DNA of 64,000 bases, from positions 1,178,001 through 1,242,000 of the forward strand of contig JQNH01000001.1 of the NCBI GenBank assembly GCA_000745135.1, written 5' to 3'. Origin of the DNA: Rhizobiales bacterium YIM 77505. Lineage in GTDB: Bacteria; Pseudomonadota; Alphaproteobacteria; Rhizobiales; Beijerinckiaceae. Numbering within the stretch: the stretch's first letter is position 1; each line of letters begins with the position of its first letter. Under the pieces are notes generated by a model that was not told the DNA's origin, did no database searches, and saw only the letters and a program-made list of their open reading frames with translations. Below are positions 25,301 through 34,866 of this stretch, piece by piece. A program made the translations under genes and the position numbers.

Positions 25301-25378
25301 TCCGGGCTGTCACGAACGCCTTGAGATGCTAAACGAATCGATGCCGCGCCGCTTCGGCCCCAGGGGAATGCTTCGGTC

Positions 25379-26596
25379 ATGAGCGATTTCCATCGCATCA
25401 AGCGCCTGCCGCCTTATGTGTTCGAGCAGGTCAACCGCATCAAGGCGCAGGCCCGCGCTCAAGGCGCCGACATCATCGACCTCGGCATGGGCAATCCGGA
25501 TCTGCCGGCGCCCGCGCATGTGGTTCAGAAGCTCTGCGAGACGGCCGGCAAGCCCCGCACCGACCGCTACTCGGCCTCCAAGGGCATCGCCGGGCTCAGG
25601 CGAGCCCAGGCGGGCTATTATGCCCGTCGTTTCGGCGTGAAGCTCGACCCCGAGACCCAGGTCATCGCCACCCTCGGGTCGAAGGAGGGCTTCGCCAACA
25701 TGGCGCAGGCCATCACCGGGCCCGGGGACGTGGTCCTGGTTCCTGATCCGAGCTACCCCATCCACGCCTTCGGCTTTCTGATGGCGGGCGGCGTCATCCG
25801 TTCGGTGCCGGCCGAGCCGACGCCGGCCTTCTTCCCGGCGCTCGAGCGGGCAGTGACGCGCTCGATCCCGAAGCCCATCGCGGTGGTCGTGTGCTATCCC
25901 TCGAACCCGACCGCCTATGTGGCCACCCTCGACTTCTACCGGGATCTTGTCGCCTTCGCGAAGCGGCACGACCTGATCCTTCTGTCGGATCTCGCCTATG
26001 CGGAGGTCTATTTCGAAGGCGAGCCGCCGCCCTCCGTCCTTCAGGTGCCGGGCGCCATGGACGTGGCGGTGGAGTTCACCTCCATGTCCAAGACCTTCTC
26101 CATGGCCGGCTGGCGCATCGGCTTTGCGGTCGGCAACGAGCGCCTGCTCGCCGCGCTCGCGCGCGTGAAGTCCTATCTCGACTATGGCGCCTTCACGCCG
26201 GTGCAGGTGGCCGCGACGGCCGCCCTCAACGGCCCCGAGGACTGCATCCATGAAATGCGCGCCACCTACAAACGGCGACGGGACGTGCTCGTGGAGTCTT
26301 TCACCAAGGCCGGCTGGCCGATCCCGTCGCCGTCCGCCTCCATGTTCGCCTGGGTCCCGATCCCGGAGAGATTCCGCTCCCTCGGCAGCCTCGAATTCTC
26401 GAAGCTCCTGGTGGAGAAGGCCGATGTGGCGGTGGCGCCCGGGATCGGCTTCGGCGAGCAGGGCGACGACTATGTCCGCATCGCCCTTGTCGAGAACGAG
26501 CAGCGCATCCGCCAGGCGGCACGCAACATCCGCCGCTTCTTCGAGAACGCGGACCAGACCCTCCACAACGTGGTGCCGTTCGCAGCGGCCGGCTGA
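25379..26596 (+). CDS. Aminotransferase of the AlaC / LL-diaminopimelate aminotransferase-like group
   Basis: A 405-residue class I/II PLP aminotransferase. The text IIDLGMGNPDLPAP, then YPSNPTA and SMSKTFSMAGWRIGF, with the Schiff-base lysine at residue ~238, is typical of the AlaC (alanine-forming) / DapL-like group. The substrate-carboxylate arginine is in YVRIALVENEQRIRQA. Similar proteins are often annotated LL-diaminopimelate aminotransferase in Hyphomicrobiales, but a dapA gene at the end of the window suggests a normal DAP route, so the alanine role is at least as likely. hom lies downstream on the same strand, 231 bp away. Confidence 0.85.
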   Translation: MSDFHRIKRLPPYVFEQVNRIKAQARAQGADIIDLGMGNPDLPAPAHVVQKLCETAGKPRTDRYSASKGIAGLRRAQAGYYARRFGVKLDPETQVIATLGSKEGFANMAQAITGPGDVVLVPDPSYPIHAFGFLMAGGVIRSVPAEPTPAFFPALERAVTRSIPKPIAVVVCYPSNPTAYVATLDFYRDLVAFAKRHDLILLSDLAYAEVYFEGEPPPSVLQVPGAMDVAVEFTSMSKTFSMAGWRIGFAVGNERLLAALARVKSYLDYGAFTPVQVAATAALNGPEDCIHEMRATYKRRRDVLVESFTKAGWPIPSPSASMFAWVPIPERFRSLGSLEFSKLLVEKADVAVAPGIGFGEQGDDYVRIALVENEQRIRQAARNIRRFFENADQTLHNVVPFAAAG

Positions 26597-26745
26597 GCAT
26601 CCTTAACCTCTCCTGAAGGAGAGGGCGCCGCGCGGCGGCGGGTGAGGTGTGCGCCGCATCCAAAAAGGCGCCGGCCCTCACCCGGTCACGCCTGCCGGCG
26701 TGCCTCGACCTCTCCCGCTTGCGGGAGAGGTGAGGCGTGGCTGCG
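26597..26745. repeat. Palindromic intergenic repeat between the aminotransferase and hom
   Basis: CCTCTCCTGAAGGAGAGG at 26612-26629 and CCTCTCCCGCTTGCGGGAGAGG at about 26709-26730 (22 bp; arms CCTCTCCCGC and GCGGGAGAGG) are near-perfect palindromes. GGTGAGGTG and CCCTCACCC blocks lie between them. The parts are the same as those of the array at 59822-60285. No gene is supported in this gap. Confidence 0.75.
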
Positions 26746-26827
26746 CTTCCTTGATCCGCCTTGCGAACCGTTGCAGAAGACCCGCTCATCTTTCGGCCGA
26801 ACGGCCGCTCAACTCGCGGGACTGCCC

Positions 26828-28150
26828 ATGATCGAGCCTCTTCGGGTCGGCGTTGCCGGCCTTGGCACCGTCGGCGCGTCGGTGGTGCGCATTCTCGCCC
26901 GACAGGACAACGCCCTTGCCGACCGGGGAGGGCGGCCCGTCCGCGTCACGGCCGTCTCCTCCCGCGACCGCACGCGCGACCGGGGGCTGGACCTCTCCCG
27001 CTATGCCTGGATCGACGATCCCGTCGCGCTCGCCCGCTCGCCCGAGGTCGATTGCGTCGTCGAGCTCATCGGGGGCAGCGAGGGGGCGGCAAGGGCGACG
27101 GTGGAGGCCGCGATCGCCGCCGGCAAGCACGTCGTCACCGCCAACAAGGCGCTTCTCGCCAAGCATGGGCTGGCGCTCGCCCGGGCGGCCGAGGCGCAAG
27201 GGACGGCCCTCTGCTTCGAGGCCGCGGCGGCCGGCGGCATCCCGGTCATCAAGACCTTGCGCGAGGCCCTGCACGGCAACGCGGTGCGGCGCGTCTATGG
27301 GATCCTCAACGGCACCTGCAACTACATCCTCACCCGCATGGAGCAGGAGGGCCTGTCCTTCGCCGAGTGTCTGAAGGACGCCCAGCGGCTCGGCTATGCG
27401 GAGGCGGACCCGACCTTCGATGTCGAAGGCTTCGACACCGCCCACAAGCTTGCCATTCTGACGAGCCTCGCCTTCGGCGTCGAGATCGACGCCGACGCCA
27501 TCTACGTGGAAGGCATCTCCAAGATCTCGACCCTCGACCTGCGCATGGCCGACGAGCTCGGCTATCGCATCAAGCTCCTCGGCGTCGCCGAGCGCACGAA
27601 GACGGGCATCGAGCAGCGTGTGCACCCGACCATGGTGCCGAAATCCTCCTCGATCGCTCAGGTGACGGGCGTGACCAACGCCGTCACCATCGATGCCGAT
27701 GCCGTGCGGGAATTAACCCTCATCGGGCCCGGGGCCGGCGGCGAGGCGACCGCCTCGGCGGTCATCGGCGACATCGGCGACATTGCGAGCGGCGCCGTCC
27801 GGCCGCCCTTCGGACGCCCGGTCGCGCGGCTTGAAAGGGCGCAGCGCGCGCCCATGCAGCGGCACGAAGGGGGCTACTACATTCGCCTCACCGTGCCGGA
27901 TCGGCCGGGCGTGGCGGCCGGCGTCGCAACTCACATGGCGGCACAGGACATCTCCATCGAGAGCATCCTGCAGAAGCGCTCCGAGCTTGCCGCCACGAAA
28001 GACCCGCACGGCAAGTCCGGGGCGCCCGTGCCGCTGGTGCTCGTCACCTATGCGGCCGAGGAGGCCGCGATCCGCGCGGCCCTGGACAAGATCGCCGCCG
28101 ACGGGCTTATCTCGGAGCCACCCCAGGTCATCCGCATCGAGCGGGAGTGA
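26828..28150 (+). CDS. hom: Homoserine dehydrogenase
   Basis: NAD(P)H-dependent reduction of aspartate semialdehyde to homoserine, the branch point to threonine and methionine. The 440 residues include the Rossmann start RVGVAGLGTVGASVVRIL and KHVVTANKALLAKHG. The family signature region is GILNGTCNYILTRMEQEG, then YAEADPTFDVEGFDTAHKL. A C-terminal ACT domain (residues ~355-440, YYIRLTVPDRPGVAAGVATH) is the expected site of feedback control by threonine. ATG 26828 is the first in-frame start before the domain. glpX follows after 42 bp, a pairing seen in other Hyphomicrobiales. Confidence 0.96.
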   Translation: MIEPLRVGVAGLGTVGASVVRILARQDNALADRGGRPVRVTAVSSRDRTRDRGLDLSRYAWIDDPVALARSPEVDCVVELIGGSEGAARATVEAAIAAGKHVVTANKALLAKHGLALARAAEAQGTALCFEAAAAGGIPVIKTLREALHGNAVRRVYGILNGTCNYILTRMEQEGLSFAECLKDAQRLGYAEADPTFDVEGFDTAHKLAILTSLAFGVEIDADAIYVEGISKISTLDLRMADELGYRIKLLGVAERTKTGIEQRVHPTMVPKSSSIAQVTGVTNAVTIDADAVRELTLIGPGAGGEATASAVIGDIGDIASGAVRPPFGRPVARLERAQRAPMQRHEGGYYIRLTVPDRPGVAAGVATHMAAQDISIESILQKRSELAATKDPHGKSGAPVPLVLVTYAAEEAAIRAALDKIAADGLISEPPQVIRIERE

Positions 28151-28192
28151 TCGTCGCGAATCCCCATTCGCCAACGAGGAGCGAAGCCGCCC

Positions 28193-29203
28193 ATGAGCGC
28201 GCAGAACAACGCCGCCATCACCGTTGAACCCGGCAAGGTCATCGAGCGCATTCTCACCCTCGAACTCGTCCGCGTTACCGAGCGCGCCGCGGTGGCCTCG
28301 GCCCGGCTGCGCGGCAAGGGCAATGAGAAGGCGGCCGACCAGGCCGCGGTCGACGCCATGCGCCGCGAGCTCAACCGCCTGCCGATCGACGGCACCGTGG
28401 TGATCGGAGAGGGCGAGCGCGACGAGGCGCCCATGCTCTTCATCGGCGAGAGGGTCGGCAACCGGCAGGGACCCAAGGTCGACATCGCTGTCGATCCGCT
28501 GGAGGGAACGACCCTTTGCGCCAAGGACATGCCAGGCTCCATCGCCGTCATGGCCATGGCCGAAGCCGGCACCCTGCTTGCGGCCCCGGACGTCTACATG
28601 AACAAGATCGCCATCGGCCCCGGCTACCCGATAGGGGTCGTAGACCTCGATGCGAGCCCTGAGGAGAACATCCACAACCTCGCCAAGGCGAAGGGCGTCA
28701 AGCCGAGCGAGATCACCGCGCTCATCCTCGACCGGCCGCGGCACACGGAGCTCATCGCCGCCGTGCGCAAGACGGGAGCGGGCGTCCGCCTCATCACCGA
28801 TGGCGACATTGCCGGTGTCATCTTCACCACCATGCCCGAGAAGACGGGCATCGACATCTATCTCGGCATCGGGGCGGCGCCGGAGGGCGTGCTCGCGGCG
28901 GGCGCGCTCCGCTGCATCGGCGGCCAGATGCAAGGCCGGCTCATCCTCGACACGGAGGAGAAGCGGGCTCGTGCGGCCGGCATGGGCGTCACGGATCCCA
29001 ACAAGAAGTACGACATGACCGAGATGGCCCGGGGCGATGTCATCGTCGCCGCGACCGGCGTGACGGATGGGGCGCTGCTCAAGGGCGTGCGCTTCGGCAA
29101 GGACATGATCGAGACCGAGACGGTGGTCTACCGCTCGGCAACCGGCACCGTGCGCCGCATCCAGGCCGAACACCGGGAGCTTGCCAAATTCCACCTCGAC
29201 TGA
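28193..29203 (+). CDS. glpX: Class II fructose-1,6-bisphosphatase
   Basis: Metal-dependent phosphatase of gluconeogenesis and, in autotrophs, of the Calvin cycle. The 336 residues carry the GlpX landmarks VIGEGERDEAPMLFIGE and DIAVDPLEGTTLCAKDMPGS, the metal-binding region, then LILDRPRHTELI and GAAPEGVLAAGALRCIGGQM. GAGGAG precedes ATG 28193. In many Hyphomicrobiales glpX follows hom as here and recJ comes next; recJ is absent here and a GNAT gene is found instead. Confidence 0.96.
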   Translation: MSAQNNAAITVEPGKVIERILTLELVRVTERAAVASARLRGKGNEKAADQAAVDAMRRELNRLPIDGTVVIGEGERDEAPMLFIGERVGNRQGPKVDIAVDPLEGTTLCAKDMPGSIAVMAMAEAGTLLAAPDVYMNKIAIGPGYPIGVVDLDASPEENIHNLAKAKGVKPSEITALILDRPRHTELIAAVRKTGAGVRLITDGDIAGVIFTTMPEKTGIDIYLGIGAAPEGVLAAGALRCIGGQMQGRLILDTEEKRARAAGMGVTDPNKKYDMTEMARGDVIVAATGVTDGALLKGVRFGKDMIETETVVYRSATGTVRRIQAEHRELAKFHLD

Positions 29204-29368
29204 GGTTCGTCCTTTTCGCGCGCGGAGGGCGAGCGGAGGCGGGCCCTGGAGAGCGTTCCGGGCGCTCGCCCCCAAGCTCTCACGATCACCGCCTTCATGC
29301 GTTTTGACGGATTGCGTCAAACCCATCGTGATCGGGGGAGCCCTGGAACGACGCTGGGGGGGGTGCCG

Positions 29369-29815
29369 ATGCCGAAGATCGTGGTCCGTCCCCTCCGCCG
29401 GGACGAGCGCGAGGCCTGGGAGCCGCTCTGGCAGGGCTATCTCAGGTTCTACAAGGCCAGGCTGAAGCGGGAAGTCACGGACCGCACCTGGGCGCGGCTG
29501 CACGATCCGCTGGAGCCGATGCATGTGCTCGGCGCCTTTCTCGGCGGCAGGCTCGTCGGCATCGTCCACTACATCTTTCACCGGTCCACCTGGACGATCG
29601 GCAACTACTGCTACCTCCAGGATCTCTTCACCGCGGAGGAGGTGCGCGGCCTGGGGGTCGGGCGGGCGCTCATCGAGGCGGTTTACGAGCGCGCGCAAGA
29701 GGCGGGCGCAAGCCGCGTCTACTGGTTGACCCACGAGACGAATGAGAGTGCGCGCGCCCTCTACGACAAGGTGGCCGACTACCCGGGCTTCGTGCAGTAC
29801 CGGAAGCTGTTCTGA
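29369..29815 (+). CDS. GNAT-family N-acetyltransferase
   Basis: A 148-residue protein built of a single GNAT domain that transfers an acyl group from acyl-CoA. Motif A, which binds the CoA pyrophosphate, is YLQDLFTAEEVRGLGVGRAL. The C-terminal part WLTHETNESARALYDKVADY is motif B. ATG 29369 lies after a run of G that can serve as a ribosome site; an upstream in-frame ATG at 29297 adds a poor N-terminus. The substrate cannot be predicted. Confidence 0.88.
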   Translation: MPKIVVRPLRRDEREAWEPLWQGYLRFYKARLKREVTDRTWARLHDPLEPMHVLGAFLGGRLVGIVHYIFHRSTWTIGNYCYLQDLFTAEEVRGLGVGRALIEAVYERAQEAGASRVYWLTHETNESARALYDKVADYPGFVQYRKLF

Positions 29816-29951
29816 TGTCGGTCCAGAGCCCGTCATCGTCTCCTGACGGACAGGGACCGTGCGGGATCCGAGCCTGGCCGAGGTGGGGAGGCGGCGAGCG
29901 CCATTGACGGCGGCATTTTCGCTCGCCACAAGGCGCGCCCGAGCTACCGTC

Positions 29952-31043
29952 ATGCGCGTCGACCTGTTCGATTTCCACCTGCCTGAGGATCGCATCGCGC
30001 TCCGACCGGTCCAGCCGCGCGACGCCGCGCGGCTCCTCGTGGTGCGGCCCGGAGGGGCGCCGGAGCTCGAGGACCGCATCGTCCGCGACCTGCCCGAGGT
30101 GCTGCGCCCCGGCGACGTGCTTGTCTTCAACGACACCAAGGTCATCCCGGCCCGCTTGCACGGAATCCGGGTCCGCGGCGAAGCTGCAGCCAGGATCGAA
30201 ATCCTGCTCCACAAGCGGGAAGGTGCCGACCGCTGGCGCGCCTTCGCGCGGCCGGCGAAGCGCCTTGCCGTCGGCGACCGGCTGCGATTCGGGGACGTGT
30301 CGGAGGGTGTCGCCTGCGAGCTCGCCCGCCTCGATGCGGAGGTGGAGAAGAAGGGTGAAGGGGGCGAGATTCTCCTGCGCTTCGCCTTCGCCGGCCCCTT
30401 CCTTGACGAAGCGATCGCGCGCCTCGGGGAAATGCCCTTGCCGCCCTACATCGCGGGCAAACGGCCGGCGGACGAACGCGACCGGGTCGATTATCAGACC
30501 GTCTACGCCCGGGCCGAAGGCGCGGTGGCGGCTCCCACGGCCGGGCTGCATTTCACCGAGGATCTCCTGCGCCGCTTGGCCGAGCGAGGGGTCGAGACCG
30601 CCTGGGTCACGCTGCATGTGGGGGCGGGGACCTTCCTGCCGGTGAAGGCGGAGGATACGGCCGACCACCGCATGCATGCGGAGTTCGGCGTCCTGACCGC
30701 CGAGGCAGCCTCGCGCCTCAACGCGGCGCGGGCCGCCGGAGGACGAATCGTTTCGGTCGGCACGACCTCCCTCAGGCTCCTCGAGAGCGCCGTCAATGCG
30801 GACGGCGTCCTTCAACCCTTCTCAGGGGAGACAGACATCTTCATCGCCCCGGGCCACCGTTTCCGGGCCATCGATGCCTTGATCACCAACTTCCACCTGC
30901 CGCGCTCGACCCTGTTCATGCTCGTCAGCGCCTTTTCCGGGCTTGAGCTCATGAAGCGGGCCTACGCCCACGCGATCGGTCACGGATATCGCTTCTATTC
31001 CTATGGAGACGCATGCCTCCTCTTTCCCGAGGACGGGCGTTGA
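29952..31043 (+). CDS. queA: tRNA preQ1(34) S-adenosylmethionine ribosyltransferase-isomerase
   Basis: Converts preQ1 at the wobble base of tRNA to epoxyqueuosine by transferring the ribosyl part of SAM. The 363 residues start [20 protein letters not shown], with [17 protein letters not shown] soon after. The QueA signature regions [20 protein letters not shown] and [20 protein letters not shown] follow, then [20 protein letters not shown]. tgt begins 26 bp after the stop, so the two queuosine genes form an operon. Confidence 0.97.
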   Translation: MRVDLFDFHLPEDRIALRPVQPRDAARLLVVRPGGAPELEDRIVRDLPEVLRPGDVLVFNDTKVIPARLHGIRVRGEAAARIEILLHKREGADRWRAFARPAKRLAVGDRLRFGDVSEGVACELARLDAEVEKKGEGGEILLRFAFAGPFLDEAIARLGEMPLPPYIAGKRPADERDRVDYQTVYARAEGAVAAPTAGLHFTEDLLRRLAERGVETAWVTLHVGAGTFLPVKAEDTADHRMHAEFGVLTAEAASRLNAARAAGGRIVSVGTTSLRLLESAVNADGVLQPFSGETDIFIAPGHRFRAIDALITNFHLPRSTLFMLVSAFSGLELMKRAYAHAIGHGYRFYSYGDACLLFPEDGR

Positions 31044-31068
31044 CCAGCGGCATGCCGACGGAGCCCTC

Positions 31069-32238
31069 ATGACCGACAGCTTCAGCTTCGCCGTCGCCAA
31101 GACCGACGGCGCGGCGCGCACCGGCGAAATCCGCATGCCGCGCGGCGTGATCCGCACCCCCGCCTTCATGCCGGTCGGCACGGCGGCGACGGTCAAGGCC
31201 ATGTATCCCGACCAGGTGAAGGCCCTCGGCGCGGACGTCGTCCTCGGCAACACCTATCATCTCATGCTGCGCCCCGGGGCGGAGCGGGTGGCGGCGCTTG
31301 GCGGGCTGCACAAGTTCATGAACTGGCCTTACCCGATCCTCACCGACTCCGGCGGCTTCCAGGTCATGTCTTTGGCGCAGCTGAGGAAGATCGACGAGAC
31401 CGGCGTCACCTTCCAGTCCCACATCGACGGCTCGACGTATGTGCTGACGCCCGAGCGCTCGATCGAGATCCAGGGCCTCCTCGGCTCCGACATCCAGATG
31501 CAACTCGACGAGTGCATCAAGCTTCCCTGTCCCGATGAGGCGGCGGAGAAGGCCATGCGCCTGTCGCTGCGCTGGGCCGAGCGCTGCCGCGTCGCCTTCG
31601 GCGAGCAGCCGGGACGGGCGATGTTCGGCATCGTGCAGGGCGGGGCGGTGGAGAGGCTGCGTGTCGAGAGCGCTCGCGCCCTCGTCGCCATGGACCTCAA
31701 GGGCTATGCCATCGGCGGGCTTGCGGTCGGCGAGCCGCAGAGCGTCATGCTGCGCATGATCGAGACGGTCGAGCCGCATCTGCCAACCGACAAGCCGCGC
31801 TACCTTATGGGCGTAGGCACCCCCGACGACATCCTCGAGTGCGTCCGGCGCGGCATCGACATGTTCGACTGCGTGCTGCCGACCCGCGCCGGGCGCCACG
31901 GCACCGCCTATACGCGCTTCGGCCGCCTCAACCTCAAGAACGCCTGCCACGCCGACGACCCGGAGCCCATCGACGCCGCCTCCAAGTGCCCGGCGACGAG
32001 CGGCTACTCCAAGGCCTATCTTCATCACCTCGTCCGCTCGAACGAGATCCTCGGCATGATGCTGCTGACCTGGAACAACCTGGCCTATTACCAGGAGCTT
32101 ATGGCGGGTCTGCGCAAGGCGATCCAGGACGGCCGCCTCGAGGACTTCATCGGCGAGACCAAGGAAGGCTGGCGCAAGGGCGAGCGGGACCGCGCCGAGG
32201 CCGAGCACGCCAGGATCCCGCCCTCGCACGCAGACTGA
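31069..32238 (+). CDS. tgt: tRNA-guanine transglycosylase with a degenerate zinc site
   Basis: Exchanges guanine 34 of GUN-anticodon tRNAs for preQ1. The 389 residues keep the catalytic features: [30 protein letters not shown] and the nucleophile loop [17 protein letters not shown]. The structural zinc site is not kept. Where bacterial Tgt has CxCxxC and a later His, this protein has Ser305, Cys307, Thr310 and Asn336 ([17 protein letters not shown], then [10 protein letters not shown]). Only one of four ligands remains. The fold around it looks intact, so the enzyme is probably active without zinc, but this is inference. Start ATG 31069 follows queA by 26 bp. Confidence 0.96.
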   Translation: MTDSFSFAVAKTDGAARTGEIRMPRGVIRTPAFMPVGTAATVKAMYPDQVKALGADVVLGNTYHLMLRPGAERVAALGGLHKFMNWPYPILTDSGGFQVMSLAQLRKIDETGVTFQSHIDGSTYVLTPERSIEIQGLLGSDIQMQLDECIKLPCPDEAAEKAMRLSLRWAERCRVAFGEQPGRAMFGIVQGGAVERLRVESARALVAMDLKGYAIGGLAVGEPQSVMLRMIETVEPHLPTDKPRYLMGVGTPDDILECVRRGIDMFDCVLPTRAGRHGTAYTRFGRLNLKNACHADDPEPIDAASKCPATSGYSKAYLHHLVRSNEILGMMLLTWNNLAYYQELMAGLRKAIQDGRLEDFIGETKEGWRKGERDRAEAEHARIPPSHAD

Positions 32239-32245
32239 AGACACC

Positions 32246-34642
32246 TCAAGGGACGGCGCGCAGATGCCGGATCGGGCGGCCCGGCGCGATCATCTCCGCC
32301 GCGGCGACGATGCCTTGCGTGTCGATGCCGTAGTGCCGATAAAGGTCCTGGATCGAGCCCGTCTGCCCGAAATGTTCGACGCCGAGCGAGCGGGTACGAT
32401 GACCTTTCACCGCCCCGAGCCAGGCGAGCGTCGCCGGGTGGCCATCCAAGACCGTCACCAGGGCGCAATGGGGCGGCACTTCGGCCAACAGGCGCTCGAT
32501 ATGGCTGCGGGCATGGACGAGGCCGCGCTCGCGGGCCCGCTGCGCCGCCGTCCAGCCGGCGTTGAGGCGGTCTGCGGAGGTGACGGCGAGAAGGCCCACG
32601 TCGCGCCGGTCCTCCGCCATCAGGCCCACCGCGGCGATGGCCTCGGGGGCGACGGCGCCGGCATAAGCCACCACCACCTCCGCGTTCGGCCCCGGCTTTC
32701 GCATCCAATAGGCGCCGTCGACGATGTCCTGGCAGAGCTCAGGCGTCAGCTCGCGCTGCGGCTGCTCGACGACGCGGGTGGACAAGCGAAGATAGACCGA
32801 GCCGCCGGTCTCGTCGCGCAGCCATGAGCGCTCGTTGGGCTCTCCGTCACCGTTGCGCTGCACATATGCGAAGGCGAAGCGCAGGATGGCGCCCAGCTCG
32901 TCGACGAAAGCCGGCTCGAAGGCGACAAGCCCGTCCTGGGACAGGCCGATCAGCGGCGTCCCGATGGACTGGTGCGCCCCGCCCTCGGGGGCGAGTGTGA
33001 CCCCGGATGGCGTCGCCACGAGGATGAAGCGCGCGTCCTGGTAGCAGGCGTAGTTCAGCGCATCGAGGCCGCGGGCGATGAAGGGGTCGTAGAGCGTGCC
33101 GATCGGGATGAGGCGCTCGCCGAACAGGGAATGCGACAGCCCCAGAGCCGAGAGCAGGATGAACAGGTTCATCTCGGCGATGCCGAGCTCGATGTGCTGG
33201 CCCTTGGGGCTGAAGTCCCAGGCATAGGTCGAGGGGATGCGCTCCGCCTTGAAGACGTCCTTCATCTCCTCGCGGGCGAAGAGGCGGCGCCGGTTCACCC
33301 ACGGCCCGAGATTGGTCGACACGGTCACGTCGGGCGAGGTGGTGACGATGCGATCGGCGAGCGGCAGGTCGGAGCGCGCAAGCTCGTTGAGGATGAGCCC
33401 GAAGCCGGCCTGGGTCGACAGCGCCGCCTGCTTCGGAACCGGCAGGCTCTCCGGCACGGGGACCGCGGGCGCCTGGAGCCGCCGCGCGCCCTTGGCGTTG
33501 AACGGCACCTGGTCGAGGAAGCGCTGCAACTCCTCCGGGGCGATCCGCAAGCCCTCGAACCGGTCCCACTCGTGGCCGGGACGCACGCCGGCGCTGGCGC
33601 GGTAGCCCTCCATCTGGGCGGGAGTGAGCAGCCCCGCGTGGTTGTCCTTGTGGCCGGCGATGGGCAGGCCGAAGCCCTTGATGGTGTAGGCGATGAACAC
33701 CACCGGCCGGTCGTGGTCGATCGACTCGAAGGCCTGGAGCAGGCTCGGCAGGTCGTGGCCGCCGAGATTGGTCATGAGCCGCGCCAACTCCTCGTCCGAG
33801 CGCCTCTCGATGAGGCGCGTGACGGGGCCCTGGTCGCCGAGATCGTCGAGGAGGCGCCGGCGCCAAGCGCCGCCGCCCTGGAAGGTGAGAGCGGAGTAGA
33901 GCTGGTTCGGCGCCTTGTCGATCCATTCGCGCAGGCGCTCGCCGCCCGGCTCCTTGAAGGCGGCCTCCAGGAGCGAGCCGTATTTGAGGGTGACCACCTC
34001 CCATCCGAAGGCCCGGAACAGGGCCTCGAAGCGGGCATAGAGCCCCTCGCGGATCACGGCGTCGAGGCTCTGGCGGTTGTAGTCGATGATCCACCAGGTG
34101 TTGCGCAGGCCCTGCTTCCAGCCCTCGAGCAGCGCCTCGAAGATGTTGCCTTCGTCCATCTCCGCGTCGCCGACGAGGGCGATCATGCGGCCCTCCGGCC
34201 GCCCCGGTGCCCAGCCATGCGCCTTGACGTAGTCCTGGACGAGGGAGGCAAAGAGCGTCTGCGCGACCCCGAGGCCCACGGAGCCGGTCGAGAAGTCCAC
34301 GTCGTCCACGTCCTTGGTGCGCGAGGGATAGGACTGGGCGCCCTTGTAGGCGCGGAAGCCCTCGAGCTTCTCCCGCGTCTGATGGCCGAAAAGGTACTGG
34401 ATGGCGTGGAACACCGGGCTCGCATGGGGCTTCACCGCCACCCGATCCTCAGGGCGCAGGACGGCGAAGTAGAGGGCGGTCATGATGGTGGCCAGCGAGG
34501 CCGACGAGGCCTGATGGCCGCCCACCTTCAGGCCGTCCTCGTTCGGTCTCAGGTGATTGGCGTTGTGGATCATCCAGCTCGAGAGCCAAAGCACCTTGCG
34601 CTCGAGCTCGGAGAGGTAGGGCAGGCGGGGATCGGCGGTCAT
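32246..34642 (-). CDS. Homodimeric AceE-type 2-oxo-acid dehydrogenase E1 / transketolase-like enzyme
   Basis: A 798-residue thiamine-diphosphate enzyme of the COG2609 group, which includes AceE, the E1 of pyruvate dehydrogenase. N-terminal text is LRPNEDGLKVGGHQASSASL. The cofactor motif is GDAEMDEGN followed about 30 residues later by the Asn of WWIIDYNRQS. The pyrimidine-binding half contains IELGIAEMNLFILLSALGLS and the C-terminal domain has VVAYAGAVAPEA. Alphaproteobacteria normally use the split PdhA/PdhB E1, so this is a second type, and no E2 or E3 gene is adjacent. It is about 90 residues shorter than E. coli AceE, so its exact substrate and partners are uncertain. It is convergent with tgt. 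Confidence 0.85.
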   Translation of the reverse strand: MTADPRLPYLSELERKVLWLSSWMIHNANHLRPNEDGLKVGGHQASSASLATIMTALYFAVLRPEDRVAVKPHASPVFHAIQYLFGHQTREKLEGFRAYKGAQSYPSRTKDVDDVDFSTGSVGLGVAQTLFASLVQDYVKAHGWAPGRPEGRMIALVGDAEMDEGNIFEALLEGWKQGLRNTWWIIDYNRQSLDAVIREGLYARFEALFRAFGWEVVTLKYGSLLEAAFKEPGGERLREWIDKAPNQLYSALTFQGGGAWRRRLLDDLGDQGPVTRLIERRSDEELARLMTNLGGHDLPSLLQAFESIDHDRPVVFIAYTIKGFGLPIAGHKDNHAGLLTPAQMEGYRASAGVRPGHEWDRFEGLRIAPEELQRFLDQVPFNAKGARRLQAPAVPVPESLPVPKQAALSTQAGFGLILNELARSDLPLADRIVTTSPDVTVSTNLGPWVNRRRLFAREEMKDVFKAERIPSTYAWDFSPKGQHIELGIAEMNLFILLSALGLSHSLFGERLIPIGTLYDPFIARGLDALNYACYQDARFILVATPSGVTLAPEGGAHQSIGTPLIGLSQDGLVAFEPAFVDELGAILRFAFAYVQRNGDGEPNERSWLRDETGGSVYLRLSTRVVEQPQRELTPELCQDIVDGAYWMRKPGPNAEVVVAYAGAVAPEAIAAVGLMAEDRRDVGLLAVTSADRLNAGWTAAQRARERGLVHARSHIERLLAEVPPHCALVTVLDGHPATLAWLGAVKGHRTRSLGVEHFGQTGSIQDLYRHYGIDTQGIVAAAEMIAPGRPIRHLRAVP

Positions 34643-34748
34643 AAGGGCGTCGGCGCTTTTCTGTGTGCCGCAAGGTTAGGCCAACCGGGCGGGAGGAGCC
34701 ACCCTTCCGTCAGCGCTGGCGCCTCTCAAGGGCTCGTCCCCCGAACGG

Positions 34749-34777
34749 TTGACCCGCCGGGGCCTTGGGCCTATGTC
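34749..34777 (+). promoter_or_regulatory. Predicted promoter of tRNA-Lys
   Basis: TTGACC (34749-34754), a 17-bp spacer and TATGTC (34772-34777) form a sigma-70-like promoter. The mature tRNA starts 14 bp after the -10 element, an expected distance for a stable RNA gene. Confidence 0.65.
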
Positions 34778-34790
34778 CCGAGCACCCTCC

Positions 34791-34866
34791 GAGCGCGTAG
34801 CTCAGCCGGTAGAGCATCTGACTTTTAATCAGAGGGTCCTGGGTTCGAGTCCCAGCGCGCTCACCA
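34791..34866 (+). tRNA. tRNA-Lys (anticodon TTT)
   Basis: A 76-nt tRNA including an encoded CCA. The acceptor stem pairs GAGCGCG (34791-34797) with CGCGCTC (34856-34862). The anticodon loop CTTTTAA carries TTT at 34824-34826. The T-arm is CTGGG-TTCGAGT-CCCAG. All arms pair without mismatch. Confidence 0.98.

Noticed and set aside
27713-30214. An 833-codon antisense open frame across hom, glpX and the GNAT gene
   Set aside because: Long antisense frames arise in high-GC coding DNA. Its translation has no family and it crosses four well-supported genes.
32972-34828. A 618-codon plus-strand frame antisense to the AceE-type gene that runs into tRNA-Lys
   Set aside because: It has no domain content, it ends inside the tRNA, and the opposite strand encodes a clear E1 enzyme.
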